Shown here piece after piece: positions 34,016 to 43,037 of a stretch of DNA of 64,000 bases (its first letter is position 1; every line of letters begins with the position of its first letter). The stretch spans positions 20,150-84,149 of the forward strand of contig JAFZNE010000034.1 of the NCBI GenBank assembly GCA_017553035.1, read 5' to 3'. The notes under the pieces are model-generated. The model was not told the DNA's origin, ran no database searches, and worked only from the letters and a program-made list of their open reading frames with translations. The translations under genes and the position numbers were made by a program. Origin of the DNA: Lachnospiraceae bacterium (GTDB lineage Bacteria > Bacillota > Clostridia > Lachnospirales > Lachnospiraceae).

Positions 34016-36730
34016 TCAGAGTTGATCTTTGATAATGTCGCCGAGTTTGGTCGAAGCATTGTCAAACGGCGGTGACATATACCTCTCCCTGAGCATATTC
34101 CGGTCTCTTTCCACATCGGCATGAAGATCCGCAGCAGTCATGAGTTTGCATCCTGCGCCCCTGATAATGATCTGTTCGAGACCGTCGGAAGTCGCCACCG
34201 TGATATCATAAAGAGATGCTTTTGTGTGGGCGAAGCGCTCGATAAAACGGTCCGCTGTTTCGGCTTCTTTCGTATAAATGACCTTGATATTGTTGAGCGT
34301 GATGCACTCTTCAGCGTGTCCGGCTACCCTGTATGCGTCATAAACAACGATCAGCTCCGTGTCTTTCATGGCACGGTAATCGCTCAGTATCTCGTTGAGC
34401 CTCTCGCGCGCTCCGTCAAGATTGACCGACGCCAGTTCCTTCAGTTCGTCCCAGGCAAATATGATATTGTAGCCGTCTACAAGAAGGTATTTCTCCTTGT
34501 CCGATGCTTTCTTGGTGCCCGACGGTCCGGACGTATTGCCGGAAGCCGCCTGCATGGCATCATCTCTTCTGTGTTTACGGTAAGGGTTCTTTATCGTGTT
34601 CTTACGGTTGGAGTAGGCGGTACGTTCAATTATCGCATCTACTTCATCAACGCCCATCCATCTCTCACCCTGATCCTGTGTGTTCTTCCGTTCTTCCGCA
34701 TAGTAAATATCGCGGTCATTGTCGCGGCGTATCAGTCTGGCTTTTCCTTCCGCGATGCTCAGTTCGCAGCTGATGTGTTTATAACGGTCAACTTCGTCCC
34801 AGGGAACCACAAATCCGGCTCCGTGGGCGCAGAAAACAGACGATGCCGGATTCCGAAGGTCAGCATCGGGATCGTAATTTTTGGCAGCGATCACTTCCTC
34901 TGCATTATGGCAGGGATGATATCCGCCGTGGCAAAGTGTCAGAACGCCTCTGCCTTTGGTATATGCCGAAACATCCTTTACATAACCCTGTATTTCCGAA
35001 ACAGGTGCCCTTCCTTTCAGAACGGTCATCTCCCCGATCATATCGGGTTCATCGGTGATCTTGCCATACATGCGCTCTATGTCGGTCATGGCACGTCCTA
35101 CGGACTCCCCCGGAACAATGAGCGTAAATTCGTACCAGGGCTCCAGAAGGACGCTCTCAGCCTGCATAAGACCCTGTCTGATGGCCCTGTATGTCGCCTG
35201 CCTGAAATCTCCGCCTTCGGTATGTTTCAGGTGTGCCCTGCCTGCGACGATAGTTATCCGCACATCGGTAAGAGGCGCGCCCGTCAGGACTCCCTTATGC
35301 TCTTTTTCGTAAATATGTGTATTGATAAGTCTCTGCCAGTTCAGTTCGAGTTCATTCGTACTGCAGACCGAAGCGGATGTTATCCCGCTTCCTTCCTCGG
35401 CCGGTTCGATCAGCAGCTGAACCTCGGCGTAGTGTCTCAACGGTTCAAAATGCCCTACCCCGATCACGGGCGCCGAAACAGTTTCTTTATACAATACGCT
35501 TCCTTTGTCAAATACCACGTCCTCGCCGAACCGCTCTTTCAACTGGTATCTGATTATCTCAAGCTGTATCTCCCCCATTATCCGGATACACAGTTCCTTC
35601 AGTTCCTCGTCCCAGTATACATGGAGCGTAGGCTCCTCTTCTTCGAGGATCTTCAGTTTCTGCATCAGGGATCTGAGCCTGACTTTATCGTTCTCCACTA
35701 CCCTGTAGGTCATTACGGGGATCAGTTCGGGACTGACTTCGCCCGTATCTTCCCCTATGACCTGTCCGGGAAATGTTTCCGTAAGGCCCGTTACCGCAAC
35801 GATCATGCCCTGTTCGGCCTTATTTACGGTCTCGTATTTACCACCTGCATAGATCCTGATCTGGGTAACCTTCTCGGCCGTTTTCGGGATCTCTTCCTGC
35901 CCGGCGTTTCCTTCCCTGGGATAATATTCCACGATATCCCTGTTGGACAGCTCACCTCCGGTGATCTTCATGTATGTCAGCCTGTTGCCGTCATTGTCAC
36001 GTCCGATCTTATATACTCTTGCGGAAAATGTCTCACTCGTAAACTGGCCTGGCGTATAATGCGCGACAAGTCCGAGCAGATCCTCCACTCCTTCTGCTTT
36101 CAGCGCACTTCCAAAGCACACCGGAAACAGGCCGCGTGTTCCGACAAGGTCGGTAATACTTTCGTCCCTTATATCCTGTGAGGAAAGAAATTCTTCCATG
36201 ACATCTTCCCTGCACATAGCGATCTCTTCAAGAACGGAATTTCTCCGGGAATCGTTGATCCCCGACATATCCGTACAAAAACCGGAAAGCTCCCGCCTGA
36301 TATTCTCAAGCGCGAGCTGTTTATTGACATCCCTGTCGGTTTTATTCACAAATATAAATACGGGTATATCGTAATTCTTCAGAAGCCGCCACAGAGTACG
36401 GGTATGTGCCTGAACACCCTCCGGTCCGCTGATGACAAGTATTGCCGCATCAAGGACCGACAGAGTCCTTTCGGCTTCCGCCGAAAAATCAACATGCCCG
36501 GGCGTATCAAGAAGCGTAAAAGAAACATCGCCGTATTCGAAAACCGCCTGTTTTGAAAAGATGGTAATACCGCGTTCCCTCTCAAGGACATAATTATCAA
36601 GGAAAGAGTCTTTTTTGTCCACTCTTCCCATCCTTTTCAATCTGCCGCAGGTATACAGTATACTCTCCGACAAGGTCGTTTTACCGGCGTCTACATGCGC
36701 CAGTATGCCTATTACCAGTCTCTTCATCAT
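34016..36730 (-). CDS. TetM-like ribosomal GTPase fused to a Rae1/YacP-like NYN endonuclease domain
   Basis: 904 residues. Residues 1-690 follow tetracycline-resistance ribosomal protection proteins and EF-G: GILAHVDAGKTTLSE (P-loop), RERGITIFSKQA, LLDTPGHVDFSAE, FVNKTDRD, then domain II and the domain IV/V part ending near HISCELSIAEGKARL. A linker (about 690-742) leads to residues 743-904, an NYN domain of the YacP/Rae1 family: YLLVDGYNIIFAWDEL with the first acidic site, LIVVYDAYRV, and VATSDGLEQIIIRGAG. Rae1 in Bacillus cleaves mRNA in the ribosomal A site. The stop of dnaJ is immediately followed by the start, so translation is coupled to the heat-shock operon. Tetracycline resistance is not shown by sequence. 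Confidence 0.88.
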   Translation of the reverse strand: MMKRLVIGILAHVDAGKTTLSESILYTCGRLKRMGRVDKKDSFLDNYVLERERGITIFSKQAVFEYGDVSFTLLDTPGHVDFSAEAERTLSVLDAAILVISGPEGVQAHTRTLWRLLKNYDIPVFIFVNKTDRDVNKQLALENIRRELSGFCTDMSGINDSRRNSVLEEIAMCREDVMEEFLSSQDIRDESITDLVGTRGLFPVCFGSALKAEGVEDLLGLVAHYTPGQFTSETFSARVYKIGRDNDGNRLTYMKITGGELSNRDIVEYYPREGNAGQEEIPKTAEKVTQIRIYAGGKYETVNKAEQGMIVAVTGLTETFPGQVIGEDTGEVSPELIPVMTYRVVENDKVRLRSLMQKLKILEEEEPTLHVYWDEELKELCIRIMGEIQLEIIRYQLKERFGEDVVFDKGSVLYKETVSAPVIGVGHFEPLRHYAEVQLLIEPAEEGSGITSASVCSTNELELNWQRLINTHIYEKEHKGVLTGAPLTDVRITIVAGRAHLKHTEGGDFRQATYRAIRQGLMQAESVLLEPWYEFTLIVPGESVGRAMTDIERMYGKITDEPDMIGEMTVLKGRAPVSEIQGYVKDVSAYTKGRGVLTLCHGGYHPCHNAEEVIAAKNYDPDADLRNPASSVFCAHGAGFVVPWDEVDRYKHISCELSIAEGKARLIRRDNDRDIYYAEERKNTQDQGERWMGVDEVDAIIERTAYSNRKNTIKNPYRKHRRDDAMQAASGNTSGPSGTKKASDKEKYLLVDGYNIIFAWDELKELASVNLDGARERLNEILSDYRAMKDTELIVVYDAYRVAGHAEECITLNNIKVIYTKEAETADRFIERFAHTKASLYDITVATSDGLEQIIIRGAGCKLMTAADLHADVERDRNMLRERYMSPPFDNASTKLGDIIKDQL

Positions 36731-37864
36731 TTATTTGAAAAATCTTTTCTTCTTGCCCTCCGGTTTGGGATCAGGTCCCGAATAGCTCTCATCGAATTTT
36801 CTCAGGAGCTCTTTCTGTTCCTCGGTCAGCTTGTCGGGGATCTGAACTTCAAGGGTAACATACTGGTCTCCCCTGACATTCTTGTTTCTTACGGAAGGAA
36901 CACCTTTGCCTTTAAATCTGATCGTTGTCTCGCTGGCTGTACCGGGTTTGATCTGGTACAAAACGTCGCCGTCGATCGTAGGTATCTTGATCTCGCCGCC
37001 GAGAACCGCCTTGGCGAAACTCATAGGTGCACGGCAGTATATATCCATGCCGTCACGCTGGAACGAAGGATGATCCGATACCCTTATCTCTACGAGAAGA
37101 TCGCCTCTTGCACCGCCCTTGGTACCGGGATCGCCCATGTTCGAGACACGGATGCTCTGCCCGTCATCAATACCTGCGGGGATATTAACTTCGATCTTCT
37201 TCTTTTTGGCAACATATCCGGTTCCGTAACAGGATGAACACTTCTCGCGGATTATCTTACCGGTTCCGCGGCAATCGGGACAAACCTGAATGCTTCTGGA
37301 AATACCGAACAGTGTCTTCTGGGTGTACGCTACCTGTCCTTCGCCGCCGCATTTTGAACATGTTTCCGGCTGTGTTCCGGGCTTTGCTCCGGTTCCATGG
37401 CAGGTTTCACATTCATCCTTGTAATTGATCTCTATCTCACGGGTTGTGCCCTTCATAGCCTCGTCGAAGGTGATGCGTACGGAAGCGTAGGCATTCTGTC
37501 CCTTCATCGGGCCGCTGCTCGAGCGCCTCGAAGAACCGCCGCCGCCACCGAAAATACCTCCGAACAGATCTCCGAACAGATCCGAAAAGTCCATGGAGCT
37601 GAAATCAAAACCTCCTCCGGCTCCTCCCATCCCGTTTTCGAACGCCTGATGACCGAACTGGTCATATTGACGACGTTTATCGGGATCACTGAGGACCGCG
37701 TAGGCTTCTCCGACTTCCTTGAACTTCTCTTCGGCCTGCTTGTCTCCGGGATTGGCATCGGGATGATACTTCTTGCCGAGTGTCCTGTATGCCTTCTTAA
37801 TCTCCTCGGGAGTAGCGTTCTTCGCTACTCCGAGGACTTCATAATAATCTCTCTTTTCAGCCAT
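36731..37864 (-). CDS. dnaJ: Chaperone DnaJ
   Basis: 377 residues. J-domain at 1-70 with HPD (YHPDANPGD), a Gly/Phe-rich region ([20 protein letters not shown]), a zinc-binding domain with four CxxCxGxG repeats ([37 protein letters not shown]), and the two C-terminal beta domains. It brings substrates to DnaK and stimulates its ATPase. It ends at the base before the next start codon, so the TetM-like gene is coupled to it. It is the last heat-shock gene of the hrcA operon in the usual order. Confidence 0.97.
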   Translation of the reverse strand: MAEKRDYYEVLGVAKNATPEEIKKAYRTLGKKYHPDANPGDKQAEEKFKEVGEAYAVLSDPDKRRQYDQFGHQAFENGMGGAGGGFDFSSMDFSDLFGDLFGGIFGGGGGSSRRSSSGPMKGQNAYASVRITFDEAMKGTTREIEINYKDECETCHGTGAKPGTQPETCSKCGGEGQVAYTQKTLFGISRSIQVCPDCRGTGKIIREKCSSCYGTGYVAKKKKIEVNIPAGIDDGQSIRVSNMGDPGTKGGARGDLLVEIRVSDHPSFQRDGMDIYCRAPMSFAKAVLGGEIKIPTIDGDVLYQIKPGTASETTIRFKGKGVPSVRNKNVRGDQYVTLEVQIPDKLTEEQKELLRKFDESYSGPDPKPEGKKKRFFK

Positions 37865-37875
37865 GGTAATAAACC

Positions 37876-39795
37876 TTAAACTTCTTTATAATCAGCATCC
37901 ACAATGCCGTCATCCTTGCCGTTGTTGGACTGTGAACCGTTAAATCCGCCGTTGGAGTACATATCGGGGCCTGCGTCCTGGCTGAAGCCGCCGGCATTCA
38001 TATCAGGACCTGCACCCTGTCCGCCTGCTGCCTGAGCCTGCTCATATACCTTCTGGAAGAGGCTCTGGGAATCTGTCATAAGTTTCTCTTTTGCAGCCCT
38101 GATGTCATCAACTTCACCGTCGCTCATAACTTCGGGGTTGGTCTTCTCGAGCAGTTCCTTCAGTCTTGCGATATCGGCCTGAACAGCTGCTTTGTCAGCC
38201 TCTGCGATCTTGTCTCCTACGTCTGCGAGAGCCTTCTCGGTCTGGAATACGATCGAATCAGCCTCATTACGTGTATCAACAGCTTCCTTACGCTTCTTAT
38301 CCTGAGCTTCGTACTCAGCTGCTTCCTTAACCGCACGCTCGATGTCGGCTTCGGTCATTGTAGTACCGGATGTGATGGTTATATGCTGTTCACGGCCGGT
38401 TCCTTTATCCTGTGCGGATACATTAACGATACCGTTCGCATCGATATCGAAGATAACTTCGATCTGAGGAACGCCTCTCCTTGCGGGAAGGATACCGTCA
38501 AGTCTGAACTGTCCGAGCAGCTTGTTATCTTTAGCAAACTGTCTCTCACCCTGGGTAACCCTGATATCAACAGCGCTCTGATTGTCTTCCGCAGTTGAGA
38601 ATACCTGGCTTCCGCGGGTAGGGATCGTGGTATTACGCTTGATGATAGGAGTAGCGATTCCGCCGAGAGTCTCGATAGCCAGAGTCAGCGGTGTAACATC
38701 GAGCAGCTGGATATCGCCGAGTCCTGATTCACCTGCAAGCTTGCCGCCCTGGATAGAAGCGCCGAGCGCTACGCACTCATCGGGATTCAGGGTCTTGGAA
38801 GGCTCATGTCCGGTAAGCTGTCTTACTTTCTCAACAACAGCGGGAACACGTGTTGAACCGCCGACAAGCAGAACCTTGCTCAGATCGCCGGAATTGATAC
38901 CGGCATCTTTTAATGCGGCATTAACGGGACCTGCAGTCATTTCGATCAGATCGCTGATAAGCTCTTCGAACTTGGCTCTTGAAAGATCCATGTCGAAATG
39001 CTTGGGACCGTCCTGGTTAGCTGTAATGAAGGGCAGGTTGATATTGGTCGTTGTCGATGAAGAAAGTTCCTTCTTGGCCTTCTCAGCGGCTTCCTTAAGT
39101 CTCTGAAGTGCCATCTTGTCCATTGAAAGATCGATTCCTTCCTTCTTCTTGAATTCCTCGATCATATAACGCGTAACACGCTCATCGAAATCATCGCCGC
39201 CAAGTCTGTTGTTACCTGCGGTTGCAAGAACTTCGATAACACCGTTGTCGATCTCGATGATGGATACATCGAATGTACCGCCGCCGAGGTCATAAACCAT
39301 GATCTTCTGCTCGGCACCGTTGTCAAGTCCGTAAGCAAGTGCGGCAGCCGTAGGCTCGTTGATGATACGCTTTACATCAAGTCCGGCGATCTTGCCGGCA
39401 TCCTTGGTTGCCTGACGCTGTGCGTCATTAAAGTATGCGGGAACCGTGATGACCGCTTCCGATACTTTTTCACCGAGATAATTCTCGGCATCGCCCTTCA
39501 GCTTCTGAAGGATCATTGCGGAGATCTCCTGAGGCGAATACTTCTTGTCGTCAATGGTGATTCTGAAATCGGTACCCATATGACGTTTGATCGAAGAAAC
39601 AGTCTTGTCCGCATTGGTAACCGCCTGACGCTTTGCAGCATCGCCGACAAGCCTTTCACCACTCTTTGTAAATGCAACTACCGAAGGGGTAGTCCTTGAA
39701 CCCTCGGCGTTTGTTATAACTGTAGGCTTTCCGCCTTCCATAACCGCTACACATGAATTTGTAGTTCCGAGATCAATACCAATTATCTTACTCAT
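37876..39795 (-). CDS. dnaK: Chaperone DnaK (Hsp70)
   Basis: 639 residues from ATG 39795, which has AGGAGGAACAAGG directly before it; a longer frame (to 39825) adds a non-conserved head. Hsp70 signatures are [32 protein letters not shown] and [13 protein letters not shown]. The C-terminal tail is rich in Gly, Asn and Asp and ends [11 protein letters not shown]-dependent folding chaperone; works with GrpE and DnaJ of the same operon. The gap to dnaJ is 11 bases. Confidence 0.98.
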   Translation of the reverse strand: MSKIIGIDLGTTNSCVAVMEGGKPTVITNAEGSRTTPSVVAFTKSGERLVGDAAKRQAVTNADKTVSSIKRHMGTDFRITIDDKKYSPQEISAMILQKLKGDAENYLGEKVSEAVITVPAYFNDAQRQATKDAGKIAGLDVKRIINEPTAAALAYGLDNGAEQKIMVYDLGGGTFDVSIIEIDNGVIEVLATAGNNRLGGDDFDERVTRYMIEEFKKKEGIDLSMDKMALQRLKEAAEKAKKELSSSTTTNINLPFITANQDGPKHFDMDLSRAKFEELISDLIEMTAGPVNAALKDAGINSGDLSKVLLVGGSTRVPAVVEKVRQLTGHEPSKTLNPDECVALGASIQGGKLAGESGLGDIQLLDVTPLTLAIETLGGIATPIIKRNTTIPTRGSQVFSTAEDNQSAVDIRVTQGERQFAKDNKLLGQFRLDGILPARRGVPQIEVIFDIDANGIVNVSAQDKGTGREQHITITSGTTMTEADIERAVKEAAEYEAQDKKRKEAVDTRNEADSIVFQTEKALADVGDKIAEADKAAVQADIARLKELLEKTNPEVMSDGEVDDIRAAKEKLMTDSQSLFQKVYEQAQAAGGQGAGPDMNAGGFSQDAGPDMYSNGGFNGSQSNNGKDDGIVDADYKEV

Positions 39796-39865
39796 AACCT
39801 TGTTCCTCCTGAAATAAAATTTCAATTATGTTCTTATTTTGAATATATGTTAATACCGGCTTGCG

Positions 39866-40603
39866 CTAGTTCGCGACCTTCACCATCGAATGCCTTACAA
39901 CGCTGCCTCTGTACATATAACCCTTTTGGAGTTCTTCGCTCACGACATTCTCACCGAGCTCATCATTATCCTCATGCATTACCGCATTGTGAAGGTTCGG
40001 ATCAAATTCGGCTCCGACTGCCTCTATCGGTTCAAGTCCCGCTTCTTCAAGACTGCCGGCGAGCTGTCTGTATATCTTTTCCATGCCTTCGGCTATGGGA
40101 GAAGCCTTATCTTCGTCGCTCAGACTCTTCAGGCCTCTTTCGAAGCTGTCTATCGCGGGAAGGATCTTCTCAATGATCGATTTCGCGCCCATATCGAACA
40201 TCTGGCTCTTTTCTTTTTCATTCCTCTTGCGGAAATTCTCAAACTCGGCAAGATTCCTGAGGAGCTTGTCATTGAGTTCCTCTATCTTCTCGTCTCTGGG
40301 ATCTTTCTTGTTCTTCTTGCCGAAAAGACCTGGTTTCTTCTTGCCTGTATTCGGTTCGTCCGCGTTGTTTCCGTCATTCTCTCCGTTTTCTTCGGATGCC
40401 TCATCCGGGCCTGTGTTCTCTTCGGTGCCTGCGTCCTGAGCAGCTTCCTCACCGGTTTCGTCTGTGCCACCGGCTTCTGCTTTCTCAGCTTCCTGCCCGT
40501 CTTCGGCCTCTTCCTTGCCGGCTTCCTGTTCAGCTTTCCTTGCAGCTTCCTCTTCAGCCTTGCGGATGGCCTCCTTAACAAGTGTTTCCTTTACATCAGC
40601 CAT
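39866..40603 (-). CDS. grpE: Nucleotide exchange factor GrpE
   Basis: 245 residues. Residues about 1-105 are an acidic, Ala/Glu-rich disordered extension. The GrpE core starts near 105 with a long dimerising helix (EEKIEELNDKLLRNLAEFEN) and ends with the beta-wing AVGAEFDPNLHNAVMHEDN and RGSVVRHSMVKVAN. It releases ADP from DnaK. The extension is longer than in many homologues but common in Lachnospiraceae. Between hrcA and dnaK in the operon. Confidence 0.97.
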   Translation of the reverse strand: MADVKETLVKEAIRKAEEEAARKAEQEAGKEEAEDGQEAEKAEAGGTDETGEEAAQDAGTEENTGPDEASEENGENDGNNADEPNTGKKKPGLFGKKNKKDPRDEKIEELNDKLLRNLAEFENFRKRNEKEKSQMFDMGAKSIIEKILPAIDSFERGLKSLSDEDKASPIAEGMEKIYRQLAGSLEEAGLEPIEAVGAEFDPNLHNAVMHEDNDELGENVVSEELQKGYMYRGSVVRHSMVKVAN

Positions 40604-40636
40604 TGTTTCTTAGTTCCCTTCGTAAATATATTTGAT

Positions 40637-41680
40637 CTATGATTGCTTATTCTTGAAAATATCGTCAAGCTGGCCCATCAGGTTCTTCAGCGTACCGACA
40701 ACTCTTTCGTAATCCATACGTTTCGGACCGATGATCCCGACCTTGCCGTATACACCTTCCTCGAGCTCATACGTTGCGGTGACCACCGAACAGTTCTTCA
40801 TGGAATCGATAGGAGTTTCATTGCCGATATAGACCTGGATCCTTCCGTTTCCTTCGGCACTGTCATACTCGAGATCCTGATCCGCGAGCATTGCGAGCTC
40901 CTTCTTGTCTTCAAGCGTAAAGATCAGGTCCTTGACATCCTTGCCGTCATTGAGTTCCGGATAGCTGAGCATGTTGGTAACGCCGCTCGTATAGACTTCC
41001 AGGTTGCCCTCTTCCTGCATGGCTTTCGCAACCGCATCGAGGATATCGCTGATCAGTCTTTCATGTTCTCCGGCCTGTTCCTTCATCTTCTGGACTATTC
41101 CGAGGCTGATCTCATCAAGATCGAGTCCCTGAAGGAATGAATTCATAACAAGATTGAGTTTCAGGACCATCTCCTTGTCGAGATATTCGTTCGCCTGTAT
41201 CATCTTGTTCTTGACTATATTACCCTCGAGCACGATGACCGCAAGAACATTCTTCTCGTCTATCTCGGTAAGCTGGATAAATTTGCACTTACGGCTGCGA
41301 TACTTGGGTGTTGTTACCATGGTGGCATAATTGGTATTCACCGAAAGCAGTTTGGCAACATGCTGCAGGAGATTCTCGATCTTGTCAGCTTTCTCTTCAA
41401 GGTCGGCCTTGATATTGTTCAGCTCCTCGACCTTCTCCTCCATCATGGTGTCCACATAGAACCTGTAACCCTTGTCTGAAGGGATCCTGCCTGCAGATGT
41501 ATGCGGCTGGACGATATATCCGAGTTCCTCGAGGTCGGCCATCTCGTTACGGATCGTTGCAGAACTTAAGTTAAGGTCCGAAAGCTTCGAGATCGTCCGG
41601 GATCCGACCGGCTCGCCTGTTTCGAGATAATTCTTTATGATCGCCTGAAGTATCTTAACTTTACGGTCATCAAGTTCCAT
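40637..41680 (-). CDS. hrcA: Heat-inducible transcription repressor HrcA
   Basis: 347 residues. Winged helix at 1-75 (KVKILQAIIKNYLETGEPVG, then NLSSATIRNEMADLEELGYI and HTSAGRIPSDKGYRFYVD). Dimerisation/GAF-like part follows with DEKNVLAVIVLEGNIV, ending VGIIGPKRMDYERVVGTLKN. HrcA binds the CIRCE element that lies 28 bases upstream of its start, so the operon is autorepressed and released on heat shock. RBS AGGAGAGG precedes ATG 41680. Confidence 0.97.
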   Translation of the reverse strand: MELDDRKVKILQAIIKNYLETGEPVGSRTISKLSDLNLSSATIRNEMADLEELGYIVQPHTSAGRIPSDKGYRFYVDTMMEEKVEELNNIKADLEEKADKIENLLQHVAKLLSVNTNYATMVTTPKYRSRKCKFIQLTEIDEKNVLAVIVLEGNIVKNKMIQANEYLDKEMVLKLNLVMNSFLQGLDLDEISLGIVQKMKEQAGEHERLISDILDAVAKAMQEEGNLEVYTSGVTNMLSYPELNDGKDVKDLIFTLEDKKELAMLADQDLEYDSAEGNGRIQVYIGNETPIDSMKNCSVVTATYELEEGVYGKVGIIGPKRMDYERVVGTLKNLMGQLDDIFKNKQS

Positions 41681-41707
41681 GTCCTCTCCTGCCTCTCTTT
41701 TGATTTA

Positions 41708-41734
41708 TTAGCACTCGATGATGTAGAGTGCTAA
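41708..41734. promoter_or_regulatory. CIRCE element (HrcA operator)
   Basis: TTAGCACTC, nine bases, GAGTGCTAA: perfect arms of the CIRCE consensus, placed between the -10 element and the hrcA start. Confidence 0.99.
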
Positions 41735-41746
41735 TATCTATGTCAT

Positions 41747-41775
41747 AATATACACCTGCTTTATATCTTTGTCAA
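41747..41775 (-). promoter_or_regulatory. Sigma-A promoter of the hrcA-grpE-dnaK-dnaJ operon
   Basis: On the minus strand TTGACA (41770-41775), 17-base spacer, TATATT (41747-41752), then the CIRCE element. Confidence 0.9.
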
Positions 41776-41809
41776 CTGTTGAATTATAAAAAATCTCTGA
41801 AATACAACA

Positions 41810-41845
41810 AAAGAGTCTGCAACATCTTATGTTGAAGACTCTTTT
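41810..41845 (-). terminator. Terminator after hemW
   Basis: AAGAGTCTGCAACAT and ATGTTGAAGACTCTT form a long imperfect stem with a TTTTGTTGT tail on the minus strand. It starts at the base after the hemW stop and separates that operon from hrcA. Confidence 0.85.
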
Positions 41846-43015
41846 TCATACGCAGCATGTGATCATATCCGCGAGGATCGTGTTGCTGACGTCAAATCCT
41901 TCTTCGGTAAATGAAATGCGGTCAGGAGTATCTTTGATGAGTCCGGCTGCGGTATACCGGCCGATCAGCCGTGAAAAGATATGATCAAAATCCTTGTTGA
42001 ATCTTTCTTTATATTCTTTTTTATCGATCCCTTCGCTCAGCCTCATCCGCAGGATTATGAATTCTTCTTCCGCACCCGCAGCATCTATTTTTTCCTTTTC
42101 TATATGTAATTCTTCAAATGATCCGTTTTGGGCTTTATCAATATATTCTTCAAAGTTATCTGTATTTTTATAGCGGCTTTTATTATCTGCAATGCCCACA
42201 TATGATGACGCTCCGATCCCGGCGCCGAGATATTCTTCATTTTTCCAATATCCGAGATTGTGGCGGCATTCGAATCCTTCCTTCGCATAATTTGAGATCT
42301 CGTAACGGTGGAAACCGAATCCGGAGAGGATTTCCGAAGTCAGATGATACATTCTCCTCTCATCATCTTCATCGGGAAGCAACACGGCGGGGGTCCTCAC
42401 CTTACGTTCCTGCCCGTAAATGTCATAAAAAGGCGTACCGGGCTCAATTATCAGGCTGTATGCCGAGATATGTTCGGGTGACAGTCCCGCAACCTTCTTC
42501 AGAGTGTTTTCCCAGCCTTGCACCGTCTGTCCCGGCAGTCCGCTCATGATATCGATATTGATATTTTCGAAACCGGCACTGCGGGCCAGCTCGTAAGTAT
42601 CCAGAAATGTTTTATAGTCATGTATCCTTCCGAGGATCTTCAGTTCCGCATCATCAGCTGATTGCAGTCCGATGCTCAGGCGGTTGATGCCATATTCCTT
42701 ATACAGTTTCAGTTTCTCCCTGTCGACAGTACCGGGATTGCATTCGAGACTGAATTCCGCATTGTCGGCTATCAGGCTGCGGATCGAGGAAAGCAGCTTC
42801 TCGCTCAGGTCATTTTCGAGCACCGAAGGAGTCCCTCCCCCGATAAATGCGGTCCTGAACCCGCATGCATCCGAAAGGAGCCCGGAAAAACTTCCAAGCT
42901 CCTTTACAAGCGCATCAATATATGATTCACGATGTTCCCTGTCGGTCGCAAATGAAAGGAAATCACAGTACAGGCATTTGCGGACGCAAAAAGGAATATG
43001 AACATACAATTCCAT
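41846..43015 (-). CDS. hemW: HemW-like radical SAM protein (coproporphyrinogen III oxidase-like)
   Basis: 389 residues from ATG 43015, where MELYVHIPFC fits the family; longer frames upstream add unrelated residues. Radical SAM motif CVRKCLYC (CxxxCxxC) near residue 10, AFIGGGTPS, SLECNPGTV, RLSIGLQSADD, and a C-terminal HemN-like winged helix. HemW (YggW/HemN-like) is a heme chaperone rather than the real oxidase, and family members from Firmicutes are often annotated either way. It starts 22 bases after the GH25 gene and is the last gene of its run. Confidence 0.9.
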   Translation of the reverse strand: MELYVHIPFCVRKCLYCDFLSFATDREHRESYIDALVKELGSFSGLLSDACGFRTAFIGGGTPSVLENDLSEKLLSSIRSLIADNAEFSLECNPGTVDREKLKLYKEYGINRLSIGLQSADDAELKILGRIHDYKTFLDTYELARSAGFENINIDIMSGLPGQTVQGWENTLKKVAGLSPEHISAYSLIIEPGTPFYDIYGQERKVRTPAVLLPDEDDERRMYHLTSEILSGFGFHRYEISNYAKEGFECRHNLGYWKNEEYLGAGIGASSYVGIADNKSRYKNTDNFEEYIDKAQNGSFEELHIEKEKIDAAGAEEEFIILRMRLSEGIDKKEYKERFNKDFDHIFSRLIGRYTAAGLIKDTPDRISFTEEGFDVSNTILADMITCCV

Positions 43016-43037
43016 AAATAACCTCAACGATGAAGCG

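Noticed and set aside
34121-36181. A 686-codon open frame on the plus strand
   Set aside because: It lies entirely opposite the TetM-like GTPase gene, has no ribosome binding site and its translation shows no domain; it is a codon-bias shadow.
34016-36730. Tetracycline-resistance gene acquired on a mobile element
   Set aside because: The sequence diverges from TetM in the C-terminal half, carries an NYN domain and sits in the heat-shock operon with no element ends nearby.
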